Source of the DNA: RHKX01 sp963820055
Lineage (GTDB): Bacteria > Actinomycetota > Thermoleophilia > Solirubrobacterales > 70-9
DNA: 64,000 bases
Reading direction: 5' to 3'
Assembly: GCA_963820055.1 (NCBI GenBank)
Contig: CAWFYJ010000005.1
Coordinates: forward strand, 124,001 to 188,000
Shown: piece by piece, positions 1-10,402 of the stretch
Layout of the letters: each line of letters starts with the position of its first letter
How positions within the stretch are numbered: position 1 is the first letter of the stretch
Position numbers and translations under genes: made by a program
The notes under the pieces: model-generated
What the model saw: the letters and a program-made list of their open reading frames with translations, nothing else
Databases searched by the model: none
What the model was told of the DNA's origin: nothing

Positions 1-176
1 GTGCGCAGCGACGAGACGATCTCGCGGTGCTGGGCGACGTAGTCCCCGCACCAGGAGCACTCGGCCAGATGCCGCTCGAGGCGGGCGCGATCGGACTCGG
101 GGAGCGTCCCCTCGAGGTAGCTGGTGACCAGCTCGACGAGCTCGTCACAGACCATCTCTTCGCTCGTCTCGTTCAT
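1..176 (-). CDS. Anti-sigma factor with zf-HC2 zinc finger (3' part beyond window)
   Basis: Reading from the ATG at 176 the protein begins MNETSEEMVCDELVELVTSY and contains a CxE..., then HLAECSWCGDY, the HxxxCxxC arrangement of the zf-HC2 (anti-sigma zinc finger) fold. Such proteins bind and inhibit the ECF sigma factor encoded beside them. The start overlaps the stop of the sigma gene (ATGA, 173-176), so the two are translationally coupled. Only 58 codons are present; a membrane or sensor part may follow outside the window. The family assignment is firm; the signal it senses is unknown. Confidence 0.85.
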   Translation of the reverse strand, partial: MNETSEEMVCDELVELVTSYLEGTLPESDRARLERHLAECSWCGDYVAQHREIVSSLR

Positions 177-817
177 GTCGTCGGCGCCACGGCCCCGAGG
201 TCGGCCTCGATGGCCGCCCTCACCTTCGTTCTCGCTCGATGAAGAAGCACACGTTGGTTCGTCTCGCTGATCGACAGGGCGTTACAGACCTCGCTCGCCA
301 TCCACCCGGCGATGTCGCGAAGTGTGATCACCTCGCGCTGGCTCGGCGGCAGGGCGTCGATCGCGCCGAGCAGGACCGACCTCGTCTCGCCGCTCAGCAG
401 CCGCTCCTCGGGCAGGCCCCAGGGCGCTGGGCCGAGCTTCCAGTGGCCGGCGTAGAGCGGGTGGTCGGCAGCGAAGAAGCGGTCGGGATCGAGCCCGTCG
501 TCCGTCTCGCTGTTGGCTGACGTCGCCGACGAGAACGGGATCGTCCGCGCCTCGCGCTGCGATCGGGTGCGGGCGATGTTGACGAGGATCCGGAACATCC
601 ACGTCTTCAGCGAGGAGCGCGCCTCGAAGCGATCGATCCCCTTGATGATCCCGATCCAGGTCTCCTGGACGATCTCCTCGGCGAGCGCCCGGGAGGGAGC
701 GTACGTCTGCGCGATCCGGAGCAGGCTCGCGTTGTGCTCGGCGAAGAGCCTCCGGAAGGCGTCCTCGTCGCCGTCCCTGAGGCCGGCGACCAGGTCCTCC
801 TCGTCCCTTCCCTCCAT
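173..817 (-). CDS. ECF-type RNA polymerase sigma factor
   Basis: This 214-residue protein has the two domains of group 4 sigma factors. Region 2 covers about residues 15-90 (FRRLFAEHNASLLRIA, then EEIVQETW and FRILVNIAR), and region 4 about 145-205 with LPPSQREVITLRDIAG and a helix-turn-helix ending in LLHRARTKVR. It should redirect RNA polymerase to a small regulon and be held off by the zf-HC2 protein that overlaps its 3' end. I chose the ATG at 817 because region 2 begins directly after it; the same frame stays open far upstream but that part is antisense to the antiporter. No clear TANNNT box precedes it. Confidence 0.92.
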   Translation of the reverse strand: MEGRDEEDLVAGLRDGDEDAFRRLFAEHNASLLRIAQTYAPSRALAEEIVQETWIGIIKGIDRFEARSSLKTWMFRILVNIARTRSQREARTIPFSSATSANSETDDGLDPDRFFAADHPLYAGHWKLGPAPWGLPEERLLSGETRSVLLGAIDALPPSQREVITLRDIAGWMASEVCNALSISETNQRVLLHRARTKVRAAIEADLGAVAPTT

Positions 818-883
818 CGCGCGGCAGTCTCGCACGAAACGGTGGACGCGTAACGAACCGCCGCGAACCGGGACTGATCCGGC

Positions 884-2095
884 ATGGAGATCGAGTTCAC
901 GAACCTGCTGATCGTCGCCGCAGTCGCGTTCGCGGCGCCGTTGACCCTCGGCTTCTTCCCGTCCGTCCGGCTGCCCGCCGTGGTTCTCGAGATCGTCGCC
1001 GGCATCGTCATCGGCCCGGCGGTGCTCGGCTGGGTCGAGCTCGACGAACCGGTCCGGGTGCTCGCGATCCTCGGCCTCGCGGTGTTGCTCTTCCTGGCCG
1101 GGCTCGAGATCGACTACGACAAGCTCCGTGGCCGGATCGCGGCGTCCGCGGCCCTGAGCTTCGCCGTCTCGTTCGCGATGGCGCTCGTCCTCGGCGCCGT
1201 CCTCGCGGCGACCGGTGTCGTCAACGACGCCATGTTCGTCGCGATCGTGCTGGCGGCGACCTCGCTCGGCGTCGTGATCCCCGTCCTCAAGGACGCCGGC
1301 GACACCGACACGGAATTCGGGCAGCTCGTCATCGCCGCGGCCTCGGTCGCCGACTTCGCGACGATCATCCTGCTGACGCTCTTCTATTCCGGCGAGGCGA
1401 GCAGCCCGACCGCGACGCTGTTGCTGCTCGGCGCCTTCTTCCTGATGGCGGCGCTGCTCGGTTTCGCGATCGCCGGCGTCGAGCGGCTGACCCGCCTCCG
1501 CGAGGTCCTCGCCCAACTCCAGGACACCACGGCGCAGATCCGCGTCCGCGGCGCGTTCGCGCTGCTCGTCGGCCTCACGGCTCTCGCGACCTCGCTCGGG
1601 CTCGAGGTGATCCTCGGAGCGTTCCTCGCCGGCGCGGTCCTCAAGCTCGTCGACCGCGACACGTTGATGACCCACCCCGATCTGCGTACGAAGCTCGACG
1701 CGATCGGCTACGGCGTGTTCATCCCGGTCTTCTTCGTCTCGAGCGGGATCGGCTACGACCTCGGCGCGCTCGGCGATCCCGCGACCCTTGCCGAGATCCC
1801 GATCTTCTTCTTCGGCCTGCTCGCCGTCCGCGGTCTACCGGCCCTGCTCTACCGGCGGACGCTGCCGCGGCGGCAGGTCGTCGTGGCCGGCCTCCTCCAG
1901 GCGACCTCGCTCCCGTTCATCGTCGCCGCCACCGCGATCGGCGTCTCGCTCGGCACGATCGAGGGCGGAACGGCCGCCGCGTTCGTGGCCGCCGGCCTGC
2001 TCTCGGTGATCCTCTTCCCGGCGACATCGCTCAGCCTGCTGGGCGGTCGCAGACCCGGCGCCGAGCCCCGGGGAGCCGTTTCCACCGGTCGCTAA
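884..2095 (+). CDS. Cation:proton antiporter (CPA2, KefB/NapA-like membrane domain)
   Basis: The 403-residue protein is almost entirely hydrophobic, with about 12 membrane helices. It shows VVLEIVAGIVIGPAVLG near residue 35 and LFLAGLEIDYDKLR near 70, both typical of the Na+/H+ exchanger CPA2 family. It ends after the membrane domain, so there is no TrkA-N/RCK domain as in KefB. It should exchange Na+ or K+ for protons across the cytoplasmic membrane; the ion cannot be told from sequence. It is divergent from the sigma factor with a 66-bp gap, and its TAA stop lies inside the putative -10 box of uvrB. Confidence 0.88.
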   Translation: MEIEFTNLLIVAAVAFAAPLTLGFFPSVRLPAVVLEIVAGIVIGPAVLGWVELDEPVRVLAILGLAVLLFLAGLEIDYDKLRGRIAASAALSFAVSFAMALVLGAVLAATGVVNDAMFVAIVLAATSLGVVIPVLKDAGDTDTEFGQLVIAAASVADFATIILLTLFYSGEASSPTATLLLLGAFFLMAALLGFAIAGVERLTRLREVLAQLQDTTAQIRVRGAFALLVGLTALATSLGLEVILGAFLAGAVLKLVDRDTLMTHPDLRTKLDAIGYGVFIPVFFVSSGIGYDLGALGDPATLAEIPIFFFGLLAVRGLPALLYRRTLPRRQVVVAGLLQATSLPFIVAATAIGVSLGTIEGGTAAAFVAAGLLSVILFPATSLSLLGGRRPGAEPRGAVSTGR

Positions 2096-2107
2096 CCTCG
2101 GCCGGTG
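2093..2107 (+). promoter_or_regulatory. Leaderless-type promoter of uvrB (TAACCT box)
   Basis: TAACCT at 2093-2098 lies 6 nt before the GTG start of uvrB, the spacing expected when transcription begins at the start codon. The first three bases are the stop codon of the antiporter gene. No Shine-Dalgarno site and no -35 hexamer are visible. Confidence 0.5.
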
Positions 2108-4108
2108 CCCGAATTTCGCCTCAACTCCGCCTACTCGCCGACGGCCGACCAGCCGAAGGCGATCGAGAGCCTCGCCGAGGGCGTCGAGGCCGGCGAGCAG
2201 TTCCTGACCCTGCTCGGCGCGACCGGAACCGGCAAGACGTTCACGATGGCCGCGACGATCGAGAAGCTCGGCCGTCCCGCCCTCGTCATCGCCCACAACA
2301 AGACCCTGGCCGCCCAGCTCTGCAACGAGTTCCGCGAGTTCTTCCCGGAGGCGTCGGTCGAGTACTTCGTCTCCTACTACGACTACTACCAGCCCGAGGC
2401 CTACGTCCCGGCGCAGGACCTCTACATCGAGAAGGACGCGACCGTCAACGACGAGATCGACCGGCTCCGGCATGCTGCGACGGCGAGCCTCTTCGCGCGA
2501 CGCGACGTGATCATCGTCGCCTCGGTCTCGTGCATCTACGGGATCGGCTCGCCCGAGCTGTACCGGAAGCAGATGATTCTGTTCAAGGTCGGTGAGTGGA
2601 TCGAGCGCGAGACCCTGTTCCGGCAGCTGATCGCGATGCAGTACCAGCGCAACGACACGATCCTCACCCGCGGCAGCTTCCGGGTGATGGGGGAGGCGCT
2701 CGAGATCTTCCCCGCCTACGCGGAGTCCGCCTACCGGATCAACCTGTTCGGCGACGAGATCGAGGCGATCACCCACTTCGACCCGCTCACCGGCGAGGTG
2801 CTCGACGAGGTCGCGCACGTGTCGGTCTGGCCGGCGACCCACTACGTCACCGAGGAGGAGACGATCGAGCGGGCGGTCGACGAGATCCGCTTCGAGCTCG
2901 AGGAGCGCTGCAAGGAGTTCGAGACCCAGGGCAAGGACCTCGAGGCGCACCGGCTCCGGCAGCGGACCCAGTACGACCTCGAGATGATGAAGGAGCTCGG
3001 GTTCTGCAACGGGATCGAGAACTATTCGCGGATCCTCGACAACCGGCCCGCCGGGTCGGCGCCGCACACGCTGGTCGACTACTTCCCGAGCGACTTCGTC
3101 ACGTTCGTCGACGAGTCCCATCAGACGATGCCCCAGATCGGCGGCATGTACGAGGGCGATCGCTCCCGCAAGCTGACCCTCGTCGACCACGGATTCCGGC
3201 TGCCGAGCGCGATCGACAACCGGCCGCTCAAGTTCGACGAGTTCCTCGACCGCGTCGGGCAGGTCGTGATGGTCTCGGCGACGCCCGGCAACTTCGAGCG
3301 CGACAAGTCGAACCGGGTCGTCGAGCAGATCGTCCGCCCGACCGGCATCGTCGACCCCGAGGTCGAGGTCCGGGAGACGAAGAACCAGATCGACGACCTG
3401 ATGAACGAGGTGAGGATCCGCGTCGAGCGCAAGGAGCGCGTCCTGGTCACGACGCTGACGAAGAAGATGTCCGAGGACCTGACCGAATACCTGCTCGAGC
3501 ATGGCTTCCGGGTCCGCTACCTGCACTCCGAGGTCGACACGATCGAGCGGATCCAGATCATCCGCGACCTGCGCCTCGGCGAGTACGACGTGCTCGTCGG
3601 CGTCAACCTTCTCCGCGAGGGCCTCGACATCCCCGAGGTCGGTCTCGTCGCGATCCTCGACGCCGACAAGGAGGGATTCCTCCGCGGCTCGACGAGCCTC
3701 ATCCAGACGATCGGCCGGGCCGCCCGGAACGTCGAGGGCAAGGTCCTGATGTACGCCGACCGCGAGAGCGAGGCGATGCGGGTCGCGATCGGGGAAACGG
3801 ACCGCCGCCGCGAGATCCAGGTCGCCTACAACCTCGAGCACGGGATCACGCCCGAGACGGTCACGAAGGGGATCAGCGACATGTCCGACTTCCTCGCGAT
3901 GGAGTCGAACGCGCCGCGCAAGCGGCGCCGGACGAGCGCCACGATCGACGGCAAGACGATCGAGAGCCCCGAGGACCTCGAGAAGGTGATCGTCTCGATC
4001 GAGGAGGAGATGCTCGCCGCCGCCGAGGAGCTCCGCTTCGAGGAGGCCGGCCGTCTCCGCGACGAGCTCAAGGAGCTCCGCCGCGACCTCGAGGGCATGC
4101 GGGCATAG
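2105..4108 (+). CDS. uvrB: UvrABC system protein B (DNA damage recognition helicase)
   Basis: UvrB takes damaged DNA from UvrA and, with UvrC, prepares the incision in nucleotide excision repair. The 667-residue protein is the usual length. It has Walker A GATGTGKT at residues 38-45, the beta-hairpin region YVSYYDYYQPEAYVP-like segment near 80-105, DESHQTMPQ (helicase motif II) near 340, motif VI QTIGRAARN near 535, and a C-terminal UVR motif (EEMLAAAEELRFEEAGRLRDE) that contacts UvrC. The GTG at 2105 gives the standard N-terminus. uvrA lies one gene downstream, but uvrC is not in the window. Confidence 0.98.
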   Translation: MPEFRLNSAYSPTADQPKAIESLAEGVEAGEQFLTLLGATGTGKTFTMAATIEKLGRPALVIAHNKTLAAQLCNEFREFFPEASVEYFVSYYDYYQPEAYVPAQDLYIEKDATVNDEIDRLRHAATASLFARRDVIIVASVSCIYGIGSPELYRKQMILFKVGEWIERETLFRQLIAMQYQRNDTILTRGSFRVMGEALEIFPAYAESAYRINLFGDEIEAITHFDPLTGEVLDEVAHVSVWPATHYVTEEETIERAVDEIRFELEERCKEFETQGKDLEAHRLRQRTQYDLEMMKELGFCNGIENYSRILDNRPAGSAPHTLVDYFPSDFVTFVDESHQTMPQIGGMYEGDRSRKLTLVDHGFRLPSAIDNRPLKFDEFLDRVGQVVMVSATPGNFERDKSNRVVEQIVRPTGIVDPEVEVRETKNQIDDLMNEVRIRVERKERVLVTTLTKKMSEDLTEYLLEHGFRVRYLHSEVDTIERIQIIRDLRLGEYDVLVGVNLLREGLDIPEVGLVAILDADKEGFLRGSTSLIQTIGRAARNVEGKVLMYADRESEAMRVAIGETDRRREIQVAYNLEHGITPETVTKGISDMSDFLAMESNAPRKRRRTSATIDGKTIESPEDLEKVIVSIEEEMLAAAEELRFEEAGRLRDELKELRRDLEGMRA

Positions 4109-4286
4109 GCCGGCCGGGAGGCGCCGCTCGGCGTGTGGGTTGGCTCGCGGCTGAGTCCGAGGTTGGGGGCGATTGCGTTGGGTGAGGGTGGGTTTGGGCT
4201 GGGAGGGGACGGTAGGTGGGCTGCTTGCCGCTGGGTAGGCCGGGTTCGCGCGCCGGGACGGGTGTGGGCGGGTGAGATGGGTCGCG

Positions 4287-4327
4287 AATGGCGATCTGTA
4301 CACGCTGGGGCATGTCGGATTGCCATT
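4287..4327. repeat. 41-bp palindromic element, family A copy 1
   Basis: The element starts AATGGCGATC and ends GATTGCCATT, arms that pair over 10 positions with one mismatch. Inside are ACACGC and GCATGT, which pair around a TGGG loop. CGCG precedes it. Two more elements of exactly 41 bp with the same ends lie at 11687-11727 and 11769-11809. It looks like a REP-type extragenic palindrome. Confidence 0.65.
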
Positions 4328-4347
4328 CTGGGGCTGAGTGACGATGC

Positions 4348-4390
4348 GAACTGCAAGTTTGGTCCCCCTGAGGGACCTTTCTTGCGGTTC
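4348..4390. repeat. 43-bp two-stage hairpin downstream of uvrB
   Basis: GAACTGCAAG (4348-4357) pairs with CTTGCGGTTC (4381-4390) with one G-U. Then comes a TTT/TTT internal loop and GGTCCC/GGGACC around a 5-nt loop (4367-4371). There is no T-run after it, so it is not a classical terminator. I found no second copy in the window. Confidence 0.5.
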
Positions 4391-4479
4391 GGGGGCTGGG
4401 TGACGCGGTGAAGTTGCCTGAGTGAGAGGGCATCGCGGCGGCCGAACGGGTTCCTGCACTCGGGTGGGGCGGGCGGCGT

Positions 4480-4496
4480 TACAGTTTCCGGCCATG
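4480..4496 (+). promoter_or_regulatory. TACAGT -10 box before the DivIVA-like gene
   Basis: TACAGT at 4480-4485 lies 8 nt before the ATG at 4494, giving a leaderless or nearly leaderless transcript. No Shine-Dalgarno site is visible. Confidence 0.45.
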
Positions 4497-5372
4497 GAGC
4501 GAGAGCAGATCGTCCGCGCCGACTTTCCGGTCGTGCGCAAGGGCTGGAGCCCGGAAGCAGTTGAGTCCCACCTGGTCGAGGTCGCCGAGTACGTGGCGGC
4601 GAAGCCCGCGACACCGACGCCCGCGGCCGACGCCGCCACGGAGCGGGTCGGGGCCGTCCTCGCCGCCGCCGAGTCGACGGCGGCGGAGATCATCGAGGAC
4701 GCCGAGTCCGAGGCGAGCCGGATCGTCACCGTCGCCCGCGCCGAGGCCGATCAGATCCGCGCCGCCGCCCGGACCGAGTCGAAGGAGACGGTCGAGGCGG
4801 CGGGTCGCGAGGCGAGCACCCGGGTGGAGCAGGCCCAGGCCGCCGTCGAGGGTCTCGTCGCCCAGGCCGACAAGCTCCGCAACCAGGTCGGCGCCCTCGG
4901 CCGCGACCTCGCCTCGAACGTTCCCGGCCTCGGCAGCCTCGAGGCGAGCCCCGACGAACTTCCCGACCCCGCCGCCGAAGCGCCGAAGCGGCCTGAGCCG
5001 AAGCCGAGGCCTGCCGAGCCCGAGCCCGTCGCCGAGGCTCCGGCACCCGAGCCCGCGTCGCCGAAGAAGCCCGCCGCCCGCCCGGCCGCCGAGAAGCCGG
5101 CGCCCGCAGCCGCTCCGTCGAAGGCTTCGGCGCTGAGCGACGACGACCTGATCGCCCAGCTGCGCGGCTCCGCCGAGGCGCCCCTCGCCGAGGAGCCGCC
5201 GGCCCCCGCGATCTCCGGTTCCGAGACCGGCGCCGCCCGCCTCGTCGCGATGAACATGGCGCTCGAGGGTGCGACGCGGGAGAAGATCGCGAAGCAGATC
5301 AAGGCCGAGTTCGGGAACGTCGAGGGCGTCGATGCGCTCCTCGACGACGTCCTGCGCCGCGCCAAGCGCTGA
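4494..5372 (+). CDS. DivIVA-like coiled-coil protein
   Basis: The 292-residue protein opens with VRADFPVVRKGWSPEAVESHL, resembling the N-terminal membrane/curvature-binding segment of DivIVA-domain proteins (F.....GY....V..hL). A long Ala/Glu-rich coiled coil (about residues 40-140) follows, then a Pro/Ala/Glu-rich linker (about 150-225), then a compact C-terminal domain (about 245-292, ARLVAMNMALEGATREKI) of unknown function. It probably acts in cell-pole or septum organisation, but no experiment ties this subfamily to a job. It sits between uvrB and uvrA, each with its own -10 box, so it need not belong to repair. The ATG at 4494 is chosen from the -10 box and DivIVA-like start. Confidence 0.7.
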   Translation: MEREQIVRADFPVVRKGWSPEAVESHLVEVAEYVAAKPATPTPAADAATERVGAVLAAAESTAAEIIEDAESEASRIVTVARAEADQIRAAARTESKETVEAAGREASTRVEQAQAAVEGLVAQADKLRNQVGALGRDLASNVPGLGSLEASPDELPDPAAEAPKRPEPKPRPAEPEPVAEAPAPEPASPKKPAARPAAEKPAPAAAPSKASALSDDDLIAQLRGSAEAPLAEEPPAPAISGSETGAARLVAMNMALEGATREKIAKQIKAEFGNVEGVDALLDDVLRRAKR

Positions 5373-5452
5373 TCGAACCCCGATCTGGGCCTTCGGCCGC
5401 GCCTCCCTCCGGAAAGGCGTTTCCGGGGTGGGCGAACGTCCGTTCGTGCGCG

Positions 5453-5465
5453 TACACTTCGCGTG

Positions 5466-5468
<3 letters not shown>
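5453..5468 (+). promoter_or_regulatory. TACACT -10 box of uvrA
   Basis: TACACT at 5453-5458 is 4 nt before the first GTG (5463) and 7 nt before the second (5466). The usual spacing in this window favours the second GTG as the leaderless start. No LexA-like palindrome was recognised here. Confidence 0.5.
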
Positions 5469-8405
<2,937 letters not shown>

Positions 8406-8504
8406 CCTGGACTCCGCCCGGGCGGGCCTGAACGCTTCGTTGCGGATCGCGCACCCGACGAAGACTTCGCAGGTCGGTCACCCCGGGATGCGGAATGGGG
8501 TCAC

Positions 8505-9155
8505 ATGCAGGCAAGGAGAACCGTTCCGTCCTTCGTGGCCGCGCTGATCGCAGCCGGAGCCCTCGCGGCTCCCGCCGCCGCGGCGGTCACCCACACCGTC
8601 CAGCCGGGAGAGACGCTCTCCGGGATCGCGGCCGCCAACGGGCTGACGACGAGCTCGCTCGCCGCCTGGAACGGCCTCTCGAGCGACTACCTCGTCATCG
8701 CGGGCAGCTCGATCGCCGTGCCGACCCTCGAGGAGGCCGGCGTCTCGGCGACCTCGACCGCCACGGCTGCGCCTGCGACGACCGCCGTCGCCCCGGCGTC
8801 ATGGCTGGGCACGATCCCGACCCCCTACGGCGACCTCTACCTGGACGCCGGCGCAGCCGCGGCCTGGAACTCGATGCGCGACGACGCGCTCACGAACTAC
8901 GGCGTCGACCTCTACCCGGCCGGACCGATGTCCGCCTACCGGACCTCCGCCCAGCAGGGCGACCTCTACGAGCTCTTCCTCTCCGGCGTCGGCGCCCCCG
9001 CCAACCCGCCGGGCATGTCGTCGCACGAGCTCGGCGTCTCCGTCGACCTCGCGACCCCGGCGATGCGCGACGTTGTCGACCAGATCGGCTGGCAGTACGG
9101 CTGGGGCAAGACCGAGGCCCCGGACGAGTGGTGGCACGTCACCTGGGGCGGGTAG
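8505..9155 (+). CDS. Secreted LysM / D-Ala-D-Ala carboxypeptidase-like (M15, VanY type) protein
   Basis: The 216-residue protein starts with a signal peptide (about 1-27, ending AAPAAAA). A LysM peptidoglycan-binding domain follows (about 28-73, HTVQPGETLSGIAAANGLT), then a Thr/Ala linker and an M15B peptidase domain (about 100-216). The zinc-site pattern is present as SSHELGVSVD and EWWHVTW near the C-terminus. It should trim stem peptides in the cell wall outside the membrane. It converges on the 37-codon gene with a 12-bp gap. A weak GGAATGGGG stretch stands in for a ribosome site. Confidence 0.88.
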   Translation: MQARRTVPSFVAALIAAGALAAPAAAAVTHTVQPGETLSGIAAANGLTTSSLAAWNGLSSDYLVIAGSSIAVPTLEEAGVSATSTATAAPATTAVAPASWLGTIPTPYGDLYLDAGAAAAWNSMRDDALTNYGVDLYPAGPMSAYRTSAQQGDLYELFLSGVGAPANPPGMSSHELGVSVDLATPAMRDVVDQIGWQYGWGKTEAPDEWWHVTWGG

Positions 9156-9167
9156 TCGCCCTGGGGC

Positions 9168-9281
9168 TCAGCCCAGGCCGAATCCGTCGGTCGCGTAGTA
9201 GGCGATCACGAACGCGATGCCGCCGATGATCAAGACCCAGTAGTACCAGTAGCGACCGCCGCGCTGCGGGTGGATCGTCAT
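9168..9281 (-). CDS. 37-residue single-helix membrane protein
   Basis: From the ATG at 9281 the peptide reads MTIHPQRGGRYWYYWVLIIG and continues through one hydrophobic helix (about residues 14-30) to DGFGLG. Its ATG overlaps the TGA of the upstream gene (ATGA, 9278-9281), so translation is probably coupled, which is the main reason to accept so short a gene. It may anchor or assist the protein encoded at 9278-9769. I do not recognise a family. Confidence 0.6.
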   Translation of the reverse strand: MTIHPQRGGRYWYYWVLIIGGIAFVIAYYATDGFGLG

Positions 9282-9769
9282 GCGGCCGGATGGGCTTCCT
9301 GCAGCAGTGCAATCACCTCGAGGTTGACCGGGTCGTCCTTGACGCCGATCGGCACGAGCGTGACCTTCTCGCCCTCGGCGGGGGACTCGATGGTGATGTT
9401 GGTCAGGCCCTGCTTGAGGTTCGAGCTGATCCGCAGGCCCGAGCGCTGCCAGCGGGCGACCTCCTTGTCGGCCGCATATCCCTTGCGACCGGTCTTCAGC
9501 TTGAAGGCGTAGACGTTCTCCGGGGTCACCGCGAGGAGGACCTTGTCGGGGAGGCCACCCGCCTTCTTCTTGCGGGCGAGGCTGACGGCGGCATAGGCGA
9601 GGCCGCCGCCGGCCTTGGAGGCCGCGTAGCTGCCCGCCGCGCCGCCGCGCCGGAATGCTCCGGCGGCGACGAGCTCCTCGCCGTTCGTATGGCCCTCCGC
9701 CGCCTCGCTGAGCATCCTGCGGAAGTCCGCGATCTGCTCGTCGGTCATCGTGAAATCGAACATGCCCAT
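9278..9769 (-). CDS. Hypothetical protein, paralogue of the 9839-10384 product
   Basis: The 163-residue protein begins MGMFDFTMTDEQIADFRRML, has a Gly/Ala-rich middle, and a C-terminal half with GLPDKVLLAVTPENVYAF, a strand-rich pattern like small PH-like or GRAM-like domains. The next gene upstream shares GLSPKILLALTADTVHAL at the same place and a similar end (LEVIALLQ versus SEVVRLLG), so the two are paralogues. No signal peptide or clear membrane span is seen. Function unknown. Confidence 0.7.
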   Translation of the reverse strand: MGMFDFTMTDEQIADFRRMLSEAAEGHTNGEELVAAGAFRRGGAAGSYAASKAGGGLAYAAVSLARKKKAGGLPDKVLLAVTPENVYAFKLKTGRKGYAADKEVARWQRSGLRISSNLKQGLTNITIESPAEGEKVTLVPIGVKDDPVNLEVIALLQEAHPAA

Positions 9770-9838
9770 CGCTGCCTCCGTCGCTGAAAGAAGATTCGCG
9801 AAGGAACCTACTGCGGCCCGGTCCCGCCGGGAAGGGGG

Positions 9839-10384
9839 TCAGTCGCCGGAGGTGTCGCCGAGATCCATCGGGTCGGGTGCGTCCCCGCCGAGCAGGCGGA
9901 CGACCTCGGAGCTCCACGGGTTCGTCCGCAGCGTCGGGGCGTAGAGCGTCAGCGGCTCCTCCTCGCCGGGGACATGGAGGAGAAGCTTGTCCCGCATGAA
10001 CGCGCGGCCGCCGCTCTCGACGGTGACCTCGGAGCGCGGCCACGTCCGCGCCTCGCTGACCTCGGTCTCGTCGCGCCGGAGTCCGGCCGACTCGACCGCG
10101 AGGGCGTGGACGGTGTCGGCGGTGAGGGCGAGCAGGATCTTCGGCGAGAGGCCGACGCGGCGGCTGCGTCGCCGCGCCAGCGGGAGCATCAGCATGCCGA
10201 GGCCGGGGATCGACGCGATCGCCTCGGTCGGCACGGTGCTGAACTCGCCGGCGGCGACCACCTCGCCCTCGACGGCCGTGCCCGCCAGCGCCAGCAACTC
10301 GCCGCGTCGCCGCTCGCGATAGTTGCGTGCGATCTCGAGCCGCTCTTCCCGTGTCTGCTCGCCTGCCGCGTCTCCGAATGCCAC
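9839..10384 (-). CDS. Hypothetical protein, paralogue of the 9278-9769 product
   Basis: The 181-residue protein starts at a GTG (10384) that is only 18 bp from the divergent acyltransferase start. It has a charged N-terminal helix (TREERLEIARNYRERRRGEL), then a short hydrophobic stretch GLGMLMLPLARRRSRRVG, and then the strand-rich domain shared with its neighbour (GLSPKILLALTADTVHAL). The frame stays open upstream, but that part is antisense to the acyltransferase. Function unknown; the pair plus the 37-residue helix protein probably form one operon. Confidence 0.7.
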   Translation of the reverse strand: MAFGDAAGEQTREERLEIARNYRERRRGELLALAGTAVEGEVVAAGEFSTVPTEAIASIPGLGMLMLPLARRRSRRVGLSPKILLALTADTVHALAVESAGLRRDETEVSEARTWPRSEVTVESGGRAFMRDKLLLHVPGEEEPLTLYAPTLRTNPWSSEVVRLLGGDAPDPMDLGDTSGD

Positions 10385-10402
10385 GTCTGGGAAGCTACAG
10401 GC

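Larger units (their letters stand above)
4109..4493. other. 385-bp gap after uvrB: G-rich tract and two palindromes
   Basis: No credible gene is present. The first part (about 4133-4265) is strongly G-rich on the + strand and holds six G-tracts at 4180-4208. It is followed by a 41-bp palindrome (4287-4327, family A) and a second, longer hairpin (4348-4390). The open frames here have no start context or recognisable product. The -10 box of the next gene is at 4480-4485. Confidence 0.7.

Noticed and set aside
173..1675. A 500-codon minus-strand frame extending upstream of the ECF sigma gene
   Set aside because: Everything above 817 is antisense to the antiporter gene, is rich in Arg/Glu/Asp from third-position GC bias, and has no domain. 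Only 173-817 is coding.
1835..4729. A 964-codon minus-strand open frame across uvrB
   Set aside because: It is the mirror of uvrB codons (Asp/Glu/Leu/Arg-rich, no motifs). Long antisense frames are normal at this GC content.
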